Shown here in pieces: positions 47,463 to 59,589 of a stretch of 64,000 bases of DNA. Both the position numbers and the translations under genes were made by a program. A model generated the notes under the pieces. The model made no database searches. It worked only from the letters and a program-made list of their open reading frames with translations, and was not told where the DNA came from. Origin of the DNA: Rotaria sordida (Eukaryota; Rotifera; Eurotatoria; Philodinida; Philodinidae); NCBI GenBank assembly GCA_905250125.1, contig CAJNOL010000119.1:124001-188000 (forward strand), in the 5' to 3' direction. The first letter of the stretch is position 1; each line of letters begins with the position of its first letter.

Positions 47463-48245
47463 TAACATTTATTGACTATAATCTTAAATATTGGTATTAA
47501 TACTATACTCGAAAACAAGTACTTTTTATATTATTAATATTTATATTAACATGAAATCATATTTTGATCAATGATAAGGAAGAATATTATCATAATCTTC
47601 TGTCATTCCAATAGATTTATGATGTTGAATGCGTATAGAAAACAGGGAAACTCGAAATGTATTGAATATTTTTGTAGCAAAAATTTTGTTGAAACCTTAA
47701 TAATTATTACACTTGTATTTCACTCAATAAAATGAAAGAAATAATAATATCATAAAAGAGAAGAAGTTGGCTCGGATGTATCTAATTTTATTGCCTTTTA
47801 ACCATCACAATATATATATATATAAACATGTAAAAAGTTTCAATTTTAGCACTTAAATACAATTCTCCTTGCCAACAAAGTCAAATTTAAATGCGATCAA
47901 GCTTCAGAGTCATAATTCAGATGAAGCTGAATCTAGTAGTGCCCAATTCAGATGTAAGGGTCAGGCCTCACTGAGCTTACATGTTCTTCTACCGCTGAAT
48001 ATAAATGATCTATATAAAGAAAAACTTTCATATTCTTATTTCGATTTGATATTAAATTGAAATTTCCTTTTTTGTGTTTTTTTGATTGAATTATTATAAA
48101 TTTTTTTGACTTGTATATTGCCATGAAAACAATGAATAGATTTTATTCTTATTAATTTTTTTTCTTTATTACGCTTACAATCAATAATAGAAAACGTTTT
48201 AGATTAATATATGACAATAAACTTGTTATTGATGATCATTATTCT
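47463..48245. other. Intergenic, nothing supported
   Basis: A plus-strand frame of 63 codons at 47,869-48,060 is slightly protein-like at its start but has no partner exon or similarity I know. Otherwise AT-rich spacer. Confidence 0.35.
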
Positions 48246-48685
48246 TCAATCCTGTAAAAAGAAATTTCGTCGTGAAAATAACCTTATCAAAAAAGAAATT
48301 CTTACATAATTTCGTTTTGTTTTAAGAAAATAACGTCTGGTTCTCAGAAAATATCGTTTTTTATTTAAATTTGAATAATCTTCATCGTCTTCACTGCTGA
48401 CATTATCATTGACATATTGTTCTGATTCACGTCGTGTAGGTAAAAAACGTCGTTTACCCAAATAATGAATATAATCGCCAGGATTACGATCATCATTTAA
48501 TTGCTATTTATTTATTTAATTAATAAAATAAAGAATAAAATCAATATCAGAAGATATATCATACTTACAAGAAAATGATCGGGATAAGTAATATCGATAG
48601 CAAGACCAACACGTGTACCGATGAGTAAAGTGAATAAGATAATAAAACCAAAACTAATAAGGATTTTATCAATGGTAAAAGACAT
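48246..48685 (-). CDS. Candidate neuropeptide precursor, 106 aa
   Basis: Three exons (complement): 48569-48685, 48306-48503, 48246-48251. The start encodes a hydrophobic signal peptide (ILISFGFIILFTLLIGT, likely cleaved near residue 27-30). After it come dibasic sites at residues 56-57 (KR), 63-64 (RR), 87-88 (KK), 95-96 (RR) and 102-103 (KR). These release NPGDYIHYLG (the Gly before KR would give a C-terminal amide), RFLPT, RYFLRT, YFLKT and an acidic spacer (SSEDDEDYS), with NYD at the end. RFLPT, YFLRT and YFLKT share an aromatic-Phe-Leu-x-Thr core, so three related peptides sit in tandem, as in peptide precursors. I do not recognise the family. The last intron (54 nt) is a multiple of three with open frame, so its retention gives a longer tail. 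A TATTTAG acceptor just before the ATG suggests a 5' UTR exon. Confidence 0.7.
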
Positions 48686-50700
48686 GATAGCTAAATATAC
48701 AAAACCAAGAAAAAAAAATTATATCCGACTTTGAAAATATTTGTCTAATGCTCAAATTATTCTTTTTTTTTTGTTTTGTTTTATTATACAACATTTACTT
48801 CACTGTTGTCACTTATCATTTAAATAATTTTATATTCTATAATGATCTAAGTAACTTTTTATATGAAAACTATATTTTTATTTTTCCTTTTTCTCTTTCT
48901 TTTTTTTTCTCATCTACTATATTTTAATAACTAAATTGTTCTTATTAATGGAACATCAACGAGTAACATACGTATGCGAGCTATGCAGGTATAGATGGTG
49001 TGTAGGCGATCGAATAATTGTATTTGAATAAATTGACGAGACTATTACTACCTTTTTTTGTTACAAACGTATGATTAATCAAGTAGTTAGCTTTGGTTTT
49101 TCTTTCATGTTAGATGATGAACTACTCACCTGTGTTCATCGTCATATAATGACTTCTCTATAAGTATGATTACTACCGGAATTTTTTCGCTCTCTCTCTT
49201 CGATCTAAATAGCGGAAATAAACTTGAAAATAACTCTTATTATCAATCTCTTTAATTCATATGTTATATATGATCGATGAAAAGTAGTGACGAGGGATAG
49301 ATTTGTTGGTTAAGGCTAATATATATTTCAGTTGTCATCTAATATTGAAAAATAAGAATAATCAAACTACAGAAACTATTTCAATATAAACTTCAGGGAA
49401 AATTCTAAATTTAAATAGCAAATATTTCATTTTAACTTATATAAATGATTGCATATAGATCTTCTGTTGATTGACGTCGGTAAAAGAATATTCTATTGTT
49501 TTAGAGTTGATCTTTTGTAATTTTGTTTTTAAATAATCAGATTTTTTTTTGCTAAAATATGAACTAAATAGAATATTAATCTTTGCTTTTGAAATTTTAT
49601 TCAAATTTCTATACAAGATTGAATATGCAAAAATTAATATATAAATCGATTTTATTTTACATGAATAACAAAATATCCAGGATTTCAATTGTATTGGATG
49701 ATTTCATTTATTATATTCTATTACCAAACTGACTCGATAAGATATTCGAAATTAACAACAATACTAATTAAAAAAAAATGACATGTTTTAGTGAAGTTTT
49801 TCTTTCATTTCATATTTTGTCTAAATTACTGATGGTCCATGATTCCAATATATCTATATTAATTAATGAGTGCTATTCAAATAGGTTACATAACACTAAT
49901 ATTTCACTGCTTGAGATTCTTAAACAATAAACATGTATATATCTCTTATATTAATGCATTACTTAATAGTTTTATGCTGTTCTTTTTGTTTTGTTTGAAT
50001 AAAGACAATCGGAACTAATTTAAAAAATAATAATTCATTTGCATATAGACAAAATGTTTTACTGCTAAATATAATAGTTTATTTTTCAATAACTTCTTGT
50101 ATTCAAAGAGTAATAATGTGTACAAGTCTTTGATAAGCATTATGTAATATATTTAATCTAAATATGTAAGAATTACTTTCTAATAAATAAAGAAAAAATC
50201 GTCAACGTTTTGCATAACATTTATTTTGACTGGAAGATGAACTGAAATTTCTTTTAATTTGCATTTTATTATTTCTAATGTTCGAATTCAATATTGTTAG
50301 AGTCATGGTTTTTTTTTGTGGAACTCACATATATTTTCGAAGGAAAAAGTGAGTGTAAGTTTGAAGTTCCAGGTTTGGTGACTCCCCCCCTCCATTATAG
50401 ACACTTAGCAACGGAAGAGAACATTACAGACAGGCCCCGATTACAGACACACTCCCATTATAGACCTTAGCAATTAAGCATAACAGGCGCTAGACTTTTT
50501 AGTTTTTTTCACAAAAAATTGATCAAGTTATAAGTTTGAAAGATAATCAACATCATTGTTTGTGAGTTGATTAATATATATAATAGTTCGTAATATCTTC
50601 TGTAGATATCATGGATATATAAAACAGATTTATTTGCCAATTAATTCAGTGATTATAATAATAAGAATGTTGAGTTATGAAAAATGATTTACAATAGAAA
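48686..50700. other. Intergenic, 5' side of peptide gene
   Basis: No gene found. A direct repeat occurs at about 50,390-50,410 and 50,453-50,472 (CCATTATAGACACTTAGCAA and CCATTATAGACCTTAGCAA) next to a C-rich tract, a possible repeat remnant. The first few hundred bases may hold noncoding exons of the peptide precursor gene. Confidence 0.4.
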
Positions 50701-50793
50701 AAAAATGAAAGATAATGAGCGAATAGCAATAATGCAAAATAAAAATAGGGCGTTTTCAAACAAAAAAAAAATGTCTGCTTCAAATGTAGAAAT

Positions 50794-51789
50794 AACGAAC
50801 GATGCAAAAGTAATGGCACAAAAATGTTGATCCATATTTTTCTTCGATAGAAGGGAATTGAAACAAAACTTTTTTTTACCAAAAGATAGAGCTTCTTCTA
50901 CTCTTCCAGATCGTATATAATTTATTGTTTCTACTATGTCTATAAATGAAACAACATGACAAAAAAGAAGTATACCATCGAAAACATTTTGGAGTCTTTG
51001 TAAAATTCAGCAAAATGATACAAAATGTTAATTTCCTTGTTTTTTGCATAACTCTTCGACAAAGGCGTTTCGAAAAGAAAATTTGATTACCAATCGATAG
51101 GAAATTTTCTGCTCTTTCGAATGATATATAATTTGTTTTTTTATTTGCATTCCTCAATGAAATGAAATAAGAAAAATAGGAAAACACTCACAATCAATTT
51201 GGAGTTTTTTCATGAACTTGTCAAAAATACCTTCTAGATGGCAGTTAATCATAGTTAACTCTGATCCACAAGATAGCTTCAAAAAGTTCGTAAACATGTG
51301 AGTAACTGCTGCCTTGCAAGGGTTTTTTAATCAGTACAAAATGAACCAAATTATCATTGTCTACTATAGTGTTTTGACATGCTCATACAAAAATTGCAAA
51401 ATTAATATACGAATGTTTCCCTCTCTTTCTTGTTTCATTTCATTGAGGAATGCGAATGAAAAAACAAATTGTATACCATTCGAAAGAGGAGAAAATTTCC
51501 TATCGATTAGTAATAAAATTTTCTTTTCGAAATGTGTTTATTGAAGAAATATAAAGGTCGAAATTTTCTGCTGCTTTTTTATAAAAAAGTGCAAAATGTT
51601 TTCGACGGTATACTTCTTTTTTGGCATATTGTTTCATTTATAGACATGGTAGAAACAATAAATTATATACGATCTAAAAGAGCAGAAGAAGCTCTATCTT
51701 TTGGTAAAAAAAAGTTTTGTTTCAATTCCCTTCTATCGAAGAAAGATATGGATCAACATTTTGTACCATTACTTTTGCATCGTACGTTA
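50794..51789. repeat. ~1-kb palindrome with ~380-bp arms
   Basis: The left arm (about 50,794-51,180) and right arm (about 51,420-51,789) are reverse complements with modest divergence. CGATGCAAAAGTAATGG near 50,799 pairs with CCATTACTTTTGCATCG at 51,766. The block covering GCTCTATCTTTTGGT and its complement near 50,880 also pairs, as does TCGATAGAAGGGAATTG. A ~240-bp spacer separates the arms. The arms contain frames such as HFVPLLLHRTLNN in both copies, but no complete gene. It could be a composite foldback element or a recent inverted duplication. Confidence 0.75.
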
Positions 51790-52742
51790 AATAACAAACT
51801 CTCGCACTTATCATTGATTATCAATGAAAACGACTACAGTATACACGAAATTTTTCAGTTTACATATGATGCATTAGAATATTAAGGTTTAAGGATATAT
51901 GTGAGTTTCACATTTTAGCTCCAAAGGAGCTGCGCTAACAAGCTTTTTTATTATAAACATAGTATCTCAAATAATCGAAATAAATAAACAAATAAGATTG
52001 AATTAGTTATCATAATGATTAAATTGTGATACAATATAACTCATTTAGAATTATTTGAAGAATAACGATGAATATTCATTTTGATCATTTTAATTTAAGA
52101 TCCAAATAACTCTTTGTAAATATGTGCTTCGTTGTTTTTTCAAAAACTTCAAAACACAAATTGCTAGAAACCTACGATTTTTAACATTCGATAGAGCAAA
52201 ATAAAAGACGTGAATCTACATAAAAATGGATGTATCAGTTCATTAAAGAATCCGATCAATAGCTGGCGACTCAGTATGAATTGAATTCAACAAGATACAA
52301 TATTGAAGTTGTTCTATCTAAAGGAGAAGGATTTCTTATAATAAAAAGGTAATTGCAGATTTTTATATCTTGAAAGCTTATTGTAAAATGACAAATGTGA
52401 TTCAAAAGAGAAATAGCAACGTACATTAGATTACTAAGGCATAGTAGTTTTTTTCAGAATAAGATGAATTTTTTTTTATGTTATCACCAATAACAGATAT
52501 TCTTATACTTTTATGCGTTTCTTTATTTATTTATGTATAACAATATACCTAATTGTTTGAAAAACAAGATAGTTGTTGAAAAGGCACCCATATCAAATTA
52601 AATCTTGATCCTATCAAAAAAAAAATCGCTTTAACTATATGATTTCTAATTCACTTTTCATTTGAAATTCATCATCTAGAAAAACTAAACACACACACAC
52701 ACACACACAAACAAATACACACATTATACACAAGTAACAATA
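51790..52742. other. 3' flank of NPHP4, no gene seen
   Basis: AT-rich. A CA microsatellite sits at about 52,689-52,710, close to the NPHP4 stop. I see nothing coding. Confidence 0.45.
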
Positions 52743-55700
52743 TTAAATAGGAATATTTGAATCTGTATAAGTAACACGAATACAATAAGCATCTTCATTC
52801 GTATCTTGTTCATTATTAATTAAAATAATAATATCTGTAACAGGTGCAACATTAAACGCTGGTAATAATGTAAAACTAATAAATTTCTTTTCATTTGCTT
52901 GAAAATCAAGTTTTTGATGTTGCATTTGAAGTAATTCAGGATGACTGCTTATGAAGAAGAATGTTTTTCGAATAGCATATGGATTTGTATATGATATACG
53001 TTTACTAACTGGTTGGCTTTGTCCAAATGGTAATGTATGAGCTAGAATAATAAAAAAAATACATATATATTTTATTATTTTTTTTTTTCTCCAATAATTT
53101 ATTACCGAATTGTTTTGATATAACAGGCATACGTGTATCAACTCGTATCATCCATGTATCAACAATTTGATGATTTTCTACATCAACTGTATTAACACAA
53201 TAAGTACGTAGACCTGAACGTGATGGTCGTATAAGTACATGAATTTCACTAAGTCCATTAGCAGCTAAAGAAAAAGCATTGCTTGGTGATATAATTAATT
53301 CATCAGGTACATTTCCAAAACATTGAACCAAACGTGATGAACGTGTACCTCTATATTATATTCATTTTTATATTTTAATCATGAAAAAAAAACTCAAATC
53401 AAATTAAATATATATATACCGAAGAAGAAGAGTAGAAGTAGTTGTCTGATATTGAATACAAGTCAGATCTAAACGTTTAACAGCATGAATTTGAAATTGC
53501 CATACATTAATAGGTTTATGAAGAAAACCATCAGCATACATAAATACTAAGAAACTATTCACTGTTGGTGCATTATGAGTTGCAGCCTAGGATAAATTAC
53601 TTTTTTTATTAATTCAAAAAAAAAATATAAAAACTAAAGTTTCAAATACTTTAATTAACATGTCACATGGTTGATTAATAGATACAGGTTTAACTTCACA
53701 AACAATATTTAAGTCACTTGCACGAACAAATACTTGATGAACTTGTTCAGGTAAACCACTTGTAAGCGATTCTGAATAGAATAAAAAGAAACAAATAATC
53801 ATTTGATTATTAAAATACTCGAGAGATAAAAAGAACCTGTTGTAACTGCTCGACGTGGATTTGGTATACGAAATACTCGTTTTAATAATGTATTTTCTCC
53901 ATTAATACAACGAATTGTTTGATCAATAATAGGTGATATATATTCAACATTAATACATAAAATACCTATTGGTGTACCATCTTCTGCTTGAAATATTGCC
54001 TAAAATTTAGAGAACAGAAAAAAAAGTAATTCTATTCAGTATCTCATCAGGTATTAAACAAGTAAATTAAATAGTTCACAATGATAAATACAGTACTCTC
54101 ATTGTTTCCTTTTATTACATATTACAATTGAAATTATTCAAATCGCACATTGTTCAAGACAAAAGTGAAAGTACACTTTCTATTATTATAGTCATACCGA
54201 ACTATTGAGTTTACTTTCTTAAGGAAGAATGATTATTAAACCTAGAAAACTGTGCTAATCAATTGAAAAACAATAACAAATAACACAGTTGATATTAAGT
54301 AATCTGAAGAGATACTTCTTCTCTCCCTGCATTTGACGTTTTTTTCACTAAATCTATAATTGTATTTCATAAAAATTCTAATCTATGAGACTAATTCGAA
54401 AATTTTCAATCTTTATATCAGTTTTTTTCTTTTTAAATTCTATTTCATACAATGAATTATTCTTTATAAAATATAAAACGAAACAAACTTTAATTTGTTT
54501 TGATTTAATTTTTTCATTATAACTTTTTTCTACAACTGCATATGTTTGATCTTGTGAAAATGGATTTGATGATGTTTTATGTTCTGTTATTGGTAATTTT
54601 GCAAGAAATGTTTGTAATTTAAATGGTATATGTACTGATTCTTTAGATCGCATAAATATTTGAGGATATTTTAAACCACTTTGATCAATAATTCCTGTTT
54701 GATTTGTAAACATATTTTCTTCTGTATCAGAAAAAACTTCAAATAAAGTTTTTAAACGACGCCATTCACGAGCATCAGTAACAACACTAATAAAATAATA
54801 TTTGTTTAAAATGATAAAAAAAAAAAAAAAAAAGAAGACGAAATAATTCTAATACCTTAATTCATCATCATTACATGCAATACTAATAGAATGTTGTTCT
54901 GGATATGGATTTTGAAGAATATATTCAAAAAATTCTACATAACCAGGCATTAAACGTATATTTATTTCTCGTGTAATAAAATTCATTAAATGATGAGCAA
55001 TATCTTCATGTTTTGATTGCTGACGATACATTGATATTGTACGCAGATCATTTTCACGTAATTCACGAACTTGACGATTTGTTATTGGTAATGATGCTGA
55101 TATATCATCATTATTTGTTTCAGCTGCACGTTTACGTACAGCTTCCATTCGTGATAATTTTCGTTGACGTTCAGATTCTTGTGCTTGTTTATCCTAGAAT
55201 TAATTTATAATAATGAAATTGAATATGAATAGAACAAAAAAAAAGACAAATGAAATATAATATTATTACCGAACTATGTAATACAGAATTTATATTCGGA
55301 TTTAAAGCAACAATAGGATGTGCACGTGTTAAACGATATTCTTTAACACCTGTTGGTGTTATTTCACCAGCACGTGGTTGAACAATATCAAATGGTGGTA
55401 TTGATGATACTATTCGACTTGTTGGTAATAATCGTATAGCATCAGAATCTATGAAATATTTAAAAAAAAATATGTAATATAAATAATATCTAGAAAAATT
55501 TATTTACTTTTAAGTTTTTCAATTGAAGTGTGTTCCGATCCAACTGATCCAACATTTCCAATACGCATTATTAATTTACCAACAGTTTTTAATTTTTCAC
55601 CGATCAATGAAAATTGTTGATCACTCGACTATTAAATAATTATTAAATAAGAATATGTATATATATATATAATATACATACTTGATAATATTGATTTTCC

Positions 55701-58700
55701 ACAGCAGGTGGTTCATTACCTTCGATTGGTACAGTTGCAAATACATCAAGTTCAACTAATGCTTGTATACCTGGACGGCCATCACGAAGTAAATACTAAA
55801 TAACCAATTGTTTTTTTTTCTAATTCAATTTTAAATTCAATATCACATACTCTTAGTTCAAGTGCACACATTCCAACAGGAAAAAGTCCATCACCATCCC
55901 AAACTTCAATATAAAGTGTATGAGTATTGAGATATTCAAAAAATTGTCGTTGTTCAACAGAACCAAGAAAACCACCATCAACTTTGAATTTAACCTATTT
56001 AAATCAATATTCATAGTTAAAAAAAAAAACAAAAACAAAAATATTTTCAATATATACAGGTAATCCAGGTAAACCTGATGTTTTCGTACTATCATCTTTT
56101 AAACGCCATAGAATGTATGGTTCAACATTTGGATCATTTGAAATATTATCATGCATACGTTCGAGCATGACTCTATTAAAATATAAATTTTCTTTTTTTT
56201 TTTTGTCGAATTATTAATATATTGAAAATTTTCAAACCTGCTTGTTGTCGTTTCAAGAAAACGAAAAAATTTAAAAGTAAAAAAAATACTTTTTGGATAA
56301 GTTGATTTTGATGACATGCCAGCTCGAATCATTCTTAATTTAAATATTAATTTAGAACATAAAAACAAAAACAAATAATAGTTCAAAGAAAAAATATATA
56401 CTTAAAATAAGATAGAAAATGTAAATTAATTTCATTACAATTCATTGGATCAGCCATTTCTGTTTGTATATCAAGAAAACGAGCTTGTCTTATATCAATA
56501 ACTTCAGCTTCTTTATCATTAACTGTTTTAATCGTTTGAAAACCTTGACCTTGAAGTCGTGAATAAGCAGCACGTGATAATGTATGAGCACTAAATAAAA
56601 TTTATTATCAAAAATTCAATATATATATATATATATGAATTTATTTACAAAGTCATTTGACTAGCTAAAGCAGACATTGGTGAATATGCTGGATAGATTC
56701 CATCTGCTTGCCACGGCACTAGATTCTATAGAATATCAATCAAAAAACAAATATTAGAAAATTATCATTTTTTTTTATTATATTATTTACAGCTTGATGA
56801 TAGATAGGTGGTTGTATAGCTGAAGGAATTGTGTGAGGTGGTACCGCTGAAAATAGTAAATTGTAACTAGTCATATATGAAAAATTTGTGTTTTTTTTCT
56901 ATATTACATGTTCGTTGTAAAAGATCATAATCGATTGGTGTTTTTGTACTAGCATCAGTTGGAATTAATGATCTAAAAAAAAATTAATACATATATATAA
57001 AAATATAATTCAATTGTAGAAAATAGATTACCTTTGAAAAGGTGTTAAAATGTCTGGTTTTACTGTAACTGTTGGATATCGCATTGGAGGCTATTATTTA
57101 AAAATTGAATTTAAAAAATATTTTTTTTTGTTTTTTAAATATGTATTTACTTCAGTATCAAATCTATAATTAAATCGTAATGTTTCTTGAACAATATCAG
57201 GTGTATTAAGTAAAATAGTTGTTGATGGTTTATATACGAAAAGTTCATCACTTGATAATATTTCACCACCAGACATAATTAAAGCAACTTGTTTATCTTT
57301 ACCTGGAAACCAAGCTGACCAACGAATAATAAATGTTACTTTTGTATTTTCAGTAGGTTCATTCTAAATAAATTTACAAAAAATATTTCATGATTAAAAA
57401 TAAATTTAATAATTAGATACCGATTTTGAAGGTACACTTAATGGTATAGAAACCATATATTCAAGAACAAATATAATAGCATTTAAATCATCAATAGGAA
57501 CATCATCAAGTCGAATTGGATTTCTTAAATAGAGTTTTTTTCGATCATCCATCCTACTAATATAATTACAAATTTTATTTAATTTTTATAAAATCAAAAA
57601 AATAATTTAGTATTGCAAAAAACCTTTCAGCAGATACAGTTCTTCGTCGTTGTGTTTGTTTAAAACTTAATTTTCTTGATAATAATGACATTCCAGTATC
57701 TTCTTGTTCAGCTGTAAGATAAAAAACAAGTGGATCTTGAACATAACATTGTCCATTATGTATACCCACCTAAATAAAAAAAAATAAAAAATTTTCTATT
57801 TCAAAAAAAATTTCACAAAAAACATCTTACACGTAAACGTCGTTCAACAATAGAAATTTTACTCTGTGTTTCTTGAACTAATGCTGATACTGTAGTATGT
57901 GACATTTTTTTCTTTTCCATTTGATCTTTATGAATTAATCGACAAAGTTCTTCTTCAAAGAAAGTTATTGATGGTTCCACATCAATTTCAACTTGTTCAA
58001 TAAGAATATTTTTTCGATTTGCTTGTAAAACAGGTTTTCTTAATGTATCTTCATCTAATCATATATATATATATATATAATAATAGATTTAAAAAAAAAA
58101 AACTTAGATCACCAGAATAATGAATACCACCAATATTAACATTTCGTCCATAAAGAGTACATTCAGATAAATATTGTATTACAGAAAAAAGAGGTTCATG
58201 ATATTTTATTTCAACAAATAAACCAGCAGATGGAACTTGTGAAACTTTTTGACATGCTATAGGAAATATTAAAAAAAAAGCTTTCGATTTTTTAACAAAA
58301 TTTTTTGAATAATTTAAACATACTTTCAAATGGTTCATGAAGAAACATAAGAGCACGAGGTGAACCATGATAAAGTGGTTGACTGAAAACAAACCATATT
58401 AGTATATATATATATATTTTCATATAGTATAAAATTTGATAGTATTATTACCGATTACTTATTGCTTTAGTAATATCATCATCTTCAGTCCATGGTTGTA
58501 ATTTAATGATTGTCCAACCACCTACAAGTTCAAGTCGATCTTCTGATTGTTCTCCACTACGAAATATCGATTGAACAATCAAACAATTTTGATCATTTTT
58601 CAATGGTATATGACAATACAATGGCTGATAAAAAGTAAAAAAAACGGGAAGAATCTCTGTATTACATATCAAAGAATAAATTATAATTTACTTCATTAAG

Positions 58701-59071
58701 ATTGACTCGAAAAAATCCATCTGTAGCAACTTTGCCTCTGTGCCAAGCACTAAACCATGTTTGACCATAGAATCGTTTATACAAATTATCAAATAATGTT
58801 GCAGTAAATTGCACTTCATATGGAGTAGCAAGTGACTAAAGATAAAAAAAAAAACTCAATTAAGAAAAGTCACTCATCATAGAAAACATACAGAAGAAAC
58901 TGATGATGGTAAAATTTCAAGTGATTTAATTAAAATTCGAAATGGAACAATATTGCTACCAGTATCTTTGGCATCTACAAGTGGTTTTTGTGCATCGATT
59001 TCAGCTGGATGTGGTACACCAAACGAACTTTGGATAACACGATCATGCCAGTTGTTCACTGCTTCCATCAT
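52743..59071 (-). CDS. NPHP4: Nephrocystin-4, ciliary transition-zone protein
   Basis: Twenty-seven exons (complement): 58892-59071, 58692-58835, 58452-58624, 58324-58382, 58104-58256, 57831-58054, 57624-57769, 57421-57556, 57151-57363, 57032-57090, 56908-56972, 56791-56846, 56649-56725, 56402-56590, 56238-56333, 56058-56172, 55851-55994, 55682-55795, 55508-55628, 55270-55448, 54856-55193, 54489-54786, 53837-53999, 53650-53771, 53420-53586, 53106-53350, 52743-53041. Total 1424 aa; human NPHP4 is 1426. Matching blocks: NNWHDRV, PLYHGSPRAL, ERRLRVGIHNGQCYVQDP, FFTFKFFRF, YIEVWDGDGL, YVEFFEYILQNPYPEQHSI, SVHIPFKLQTF, KRISYTNPYAIRKTF and DEDAYCIRVTY-like end. NPHP4 works with NPHP1 and RPGRIP1L at the ciliary transition zone and in cell polarity. 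No signal peptide or membrane segment. Some exons are as small as 56-65 nt. The two adjacent ATGs at 59,066-59,071 are both in frame. Confidence 0.96.
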
Positions 59072-59589
59072 TTTGACAGAATCGTGAAATGGAAACTAAG
59101 CAACAACAGGATAGAAACATTATCTGTTCACCTAGTGATCATTAACAACGTTTATGATTTAAAACAAAACAAAAAATAAACATTTCCACTTTCTATAATT
59201 GAGTTGTTAATTTATAAGATTTTTCAATGAAATTATCATACATACACTTTTGAATTTAAAATTTATTCATTGAACAGATGGCGTACACAGTCGGCTTAAG
59301 TTATTAGAAAGAAATACTTTAATCACTAAAAGATTTATCAATTATTATAACACTTGCTATTACTAACATTCTCTCTATTCAACGAAATATAATACATTTT
59401 GATAATTGAGAATCAATTAATTATTACATTCAATGTAGCATCAGCTAAATTATACACATACACTATTTTTGAGATATAATATTTTATTTATATAATAACG
59501 AAAACTTATATAGAGTTCACTGTTATAATACACTGTTTAGATGTTAAATGATAACAATATGAAGAAGAAATATACAAAATCAGAAAAGA
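59072..59589. other. Intergenic between NPHP4 and GH13 gene
   Basis: 518 bp upstream of NPHP4 and downstream of the GH13 stop, both on the minus strand. AT-rich, no gene; it must hold the NPHP4 promoter or a trans-splice site. Confidence 0.4.

Noticed and set aside
51532..51885. 117-codon frame in the right arm of the 1-kb palindrome
   Set aside because: It lies in an inverted repeat, has no splice partners, and the mirrored arm is broken; kept as part of the repeat, though an ancestral coding origin is possible.
55013..55210. 65-codon plus-strand frame
   Set aside because: Shadow of NPHP4 exon 54,856-55,193 on the other strand.
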